Source: Flavobacteriales bacterium
GTDB lineage: Bacteria; Bacteroidota; Bacteroidia; Flavobacteriales; Weeksellaceae
Reading direction: 5' to 3'
Assembly: GCA_002747105.1 (NCBI GenBank)
Contig: PDSY01000017.1
Location: forward strand, 1 to 64,000
DNA length: 64,000 bases
Made by a program: the position numbers and the translations under genes. Below the pieces are notes generated by a model. The model did no database searches and was not told the origin of the DNA. It worked only from the letters and a program-made list of their open reading frames with translations. How positions within the stretch are numbered: position 1 is the stretch's first letter; each line of letters begins with the position of its first letter. Below, in pieces: positions 62,070 to 64,000 of this stretch.

Positions 62070-63407
62070 TTAAACTTTGGCTAAAAAATCTTCAAATGAA
62101 TATTCTACATTCACGATACCATCTGCATCGATATTTTTTAGTTTTAAAAATTCTATTTTATTAACGGAACTAATGTCATAAGGTTTTTTCACTCGGATAT
62201 AATTTTCCGTAAAACCGTACATCATTCCTTTTCTGTTATCGTGTTCCCAAAGTACAGGAAAACTTTTCCCTATCTGCTCTTGATAAAATGCCATTTTTTT
62301 CTTTTCGGACAAAATTCTGAGCATTTTATTTCTTCTTTTTCGTTCAGGAATAGGTACTACTCCTTCCATTTTTTCAGCCTCGGTATTTTGCCTTTCCGAA
62401 TATGTAAAAACATGAAGATAAGAAATCGGTAAGTTTTGAAGATAATGATAGGTTTCCATAAACTTCTCCTCTGTTTCCCCTGGGAATCCAACAATCACAT
62501 CTACGCCAATTGCAGCATGAGGTAATACCTCTTTTATTTTGTTAATTCTATTGGTGTATAATTGCGTTAAATAACGGCGTTTCATTTTCTTTAATAAATC
62601 ATCGCTACCCGATTGCAACGGAATATGAAAATGAGGAACAAAACTTTCACTTTCGGAAACCAAAGCTATACTTTCATCTTTTAATAAATTAGGCTCGATA
62701 GAAGAAATCCTAATGCGTTCTATTCCATCTACCTTATTAAGCTCGGTAATTAAATCCAAGAAAGTATGGTCGTGTCTTTTATTTCCAAACTCCCCTTTTC
62801 CGTAATCACCAATATTCACTCCTGTTAAAACAATTTCCTTAATACCTTGACTTGCAATCGCCTTGGCATTGGCAAGTACATTTTCAATCGTGTCGGAACG
62901 AGAAATCCCTCTCGCCAAAGGAATGGTACAATAGGTACATTTGTAATCGCAACCGTCTTGCACTTTTAAGAATGCTCGTGTTCTATCACCAATAGAATAA
63001 CTGCCAATAAACGAGTTAGCATCTTCTATTTCGCACGAATGCACCTCTCCCAAATCATCTGATTTTTCTAAATCGTCAAGGTAACTTAAAATATTAAATT
63101 TCTCTGTCGCCCCCAATACCAAATCTACTCCATTTATTTCGGAAATCTCTTTGGGTTTCAGTTGAGCGTAGCAACCAACAACTACTACCAAACCATCTGG
63201 ATTGGCTTTCATGGCTCTTTTAACATGATATTTACATTCTCTATCGGCATTTTCTGTAACCGAACAAGTGTTGATAATATAGACTTTAGCTTGTTCATCA
63301 AAAGATACTTTTTGATAACCTGCATCCGTCAACTGTCGAGCAATGGTAGAAGTTTCCGCAAAATTTAATTTACATCCTAATGTGTGAAAAGCAGCCGTTC
63401 TGTTCAT
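62070..63407 (-). CDS. mtaB: tRNA ms2t6A methylthiotransferase MtaB
   Basis: 445 residues. Adds methylthio to t6A37 of tRNA. N-terminal UPF0004 cysteines C12, C48, C79; radical SAM C153, C157, C160 in VQDGCDYKCTYCTIPLARG; TRAM domain at the end (GKSFPVLWEHD). Distinguished from RimO by motif HTLGCKLNFAE and t6A-type sequence. Own promoter. Confidence 0.94.
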   Translation of the reverse strand: MNRTAAFHTLGCKLNFAETSTIARQLTDAGYQKVSFDEQAKVYIINTCSVTENADRECKYHVKRAMKANPDGLVVVVGCYAQLKPKEISEINGVDLVLGATEKFNILSYLDDLEKSDDLGEVHSCEIEDANSFIGSYSIGDRTRAFLKVQDGCDYKCTYCTIPLARGISRSDTIENVLANAKAIASQGIKEIVLTGVNIGDYGKGEFGNKRHDHTFLDLITELNKVDGIERIRISSIEPNLLKDESIALVSESESFVPHFHIPLQSGSDDLLKKMKRRYLTQLYTNRINKIKEVLPHAAIGVDVIVGFPGETEEKFMETYHYLQNLPISYLHVFTYSERQNTEAEKMEGVVPIPERKRRNKMLRILSEKKKMAFYQEQIGKSFPVLWEHDNRKGMMYGFTENYIRVKKPYDISSVNKIEFLKLKNIDADGIVNVEYSFEDFLAKV

Positions 63408-63428
63408 TTAGCATCTATAAATAAGCTG

Positions 63429-63436
63429 CAAATTTA
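63429..63436 (-). promoter_or_regulatory. -7 promoter box of mtaB
   Basis: Minus-strand TAAATTTG, perfect, 21 nt before ATG 63407. Confidence 0.65.
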
Positions 63437-63496
63437 CGGAAAAATAGATTAGATTGTTTATAAACAAAAATCAAAGACATGAAAGCCTTTTTTTCT

Positions 63497-63504
63497 TATC
63501 TTTG
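63497..63504 (+). promoter_or_regulatory. -7 promoter box of dipeptidyl peptidase gene
   Basis: TATCTTTG, perfect, 18 nt before ATG 63523. Confidence 0.65.
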
Positions 63505-63522
63505 AGGTCAAACTAAATTTCA

Positions 63523-64000
63523 ATGAAGAAAATACTATTTACATTAATGGCAGTAGGACAGATGAGCTGGTCTTTTGCCCAAGAAATCACACTGGACAAA
63601 ATTTATAGTGGCTATTATAGAGGTCAAGGAATTGCGGGAGTTTCTTCCCTTAACGATGGAGAACATTATGCCGTAATAGAAAGAGGTGGTGTAGCAAAAT
63701 ACGATTACAAAACCAACCAAAAAATAGGCATGCTGATACAAGGTGCCGTGTATGATTACACCTTATCCAAAGACGAATCCAAAGCCCTTTTATTAAAAGA
63801 CGCTCGTCAGGTTTATCGTCATTCTTATTTAGGGAAATTTGAGGTTAAAAATTTGAAAACGGGAGATTCCTTTTTATTAAACAACGGAAATTTCGTTCAG
63901 GAGCCTTCCTTTTCGCCCGACGCTACCAAAGTAGCCTTTATCGCTGATAACAATCTTTTTTATCAAGATGTAAAAACCCAAAAAATCACGCAAATCACAA
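63523..64000 (+). CDS. S9 family dipeptidyl peptidase (DPP IV-like), 5' part
   Basis: ATG 63523 opens 159 codons that run off the window. Signal peptide MKKILFTLMAVGQMSWSFAQ, then QEITLDKIYSGYYRGQGIAGVSSLNDGEHYAV and beta-propeller segments SPDATKVAFIADNNLFYQDV. This is the N-terminal eight-blade propeller of S9B dipeptidyl peptidases; the Ser-Asp-His hydrolase domain is beyond the window. Family call is confident only for the N-terminal part. Confidence 0.75.
   Translation, partial: MKKILFTLMAVGQMSWSFAQEITLDKIYSGYYRGQGIAGVSSLNDGEHYAVIERGGVAKYDYKTNQKIGMLIQGAVYDYTLSKDESKALLLKDARQVYRHSYLGKFEVKNLKTGDSFLLNNGNFVQEPSFSPDATKVAFIADNNLFYQDVKTQKITQIT

Noticed and set aside
1-64000. tRNA or rRNA genes
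   Set aside because: No cloverleaf TTCGANNCC arms or rRNA cores were noticed; a tRNA scan would be needed to be certain.

Overview
The window is about 64 kb of ordinary chromosome from a low-GC member of the Bacteroidota, most likely a Flavobacteriales/Weeksellaceae-type organism. The evidence: a fused lpxC-fabZ gene inside an lpxD-lpxC/fabZ-lpxA-efp cluster, many flavobacterial families (DUF3810, DUF2141, DUF6056, OMP_b-brl barrels, S9 dipeptidyl peptidase, group III truncated haemoglobin), weak Shine-Dalgarno sequences, and repeated perfect TAnnTTTG promoter -7 boxes just before genes. I cannot name the genus. No rRNA, tRNA, CRISPR array or intact insertion sequence was seen.

Layout. 0.3-6.1 kb: ferritin; a regulator/membrane-protein operon with two copies of an inverted-repeat operator; hpt, adk, obg. 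6.2-8.7 kb: two related lipoproteins and DNA polymerase III delta prime. 8.8-17.9 kb: envelope block (outer-membrane protein, lptC, anmK), hydroxyacyl-CoA dehydrogenase, the lipid A genes with efp, then sucD. 18-26.6 kb: barrel protein, rimO, RlpA-like protein, a globin/cupin/CopD-like operon, DUF2141, GtrA-plsC, a sugar MFS transporter, DUF3810. 26.6-34.9 kb: a probable small RNA, a universal stress protein and a MacAB-type efflux operon whose TolC partner is broken, with decayed sequence on both sides. 34.9-40.4 kb: complete phosphate uptake locus oprO-pstS-pstC-pstA-pstB-phoU with Pho-box-like repeats. 40.6-64 kb: der, a sodium symporter, an rRNA methyltransferase, murB, an aminotransferase, a PagL-like lipid A deacylase, recX, glyA, a dienoyl-CoA reductase-like SDR, dihydroorotase, an old yellow enzyme, rfbC, a broken cation/proton antiporter, a TrmH-type methylase, a glutamate-synthase-like protein, mtaB and the start of a dipeptidyl peptidase.

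How it fits together. Most genes are housekeeping (nucleotide, cell wall, lipid A, translation). The adaptive parts are phosphate starvation uptake, the efflux operon, NO/oxygen-related globin genes and lipid A remodelling. The efflux operon sits between decayed stretches that contain a helix-turn-helix remnant, an outer-membrane-protein tail and a duplicated porin tail. This suggests an insertion or rearrangement zone that is now eroding.

Most unusual: (1) intergenic arrays made of a short degenerate word repeated in one orientation and then as its reverse complement, at several loci and in at least two word families; (2) a minus-strand small RNA candidate at about 26.59-26.68 kb with promoter, two-part hairpin and terminators; (3) paired ACTTTG-N5-CAAAGT operators; (4) -7 boxes ending only 4-5 nt before ATG, implying leaderless mRNAs.
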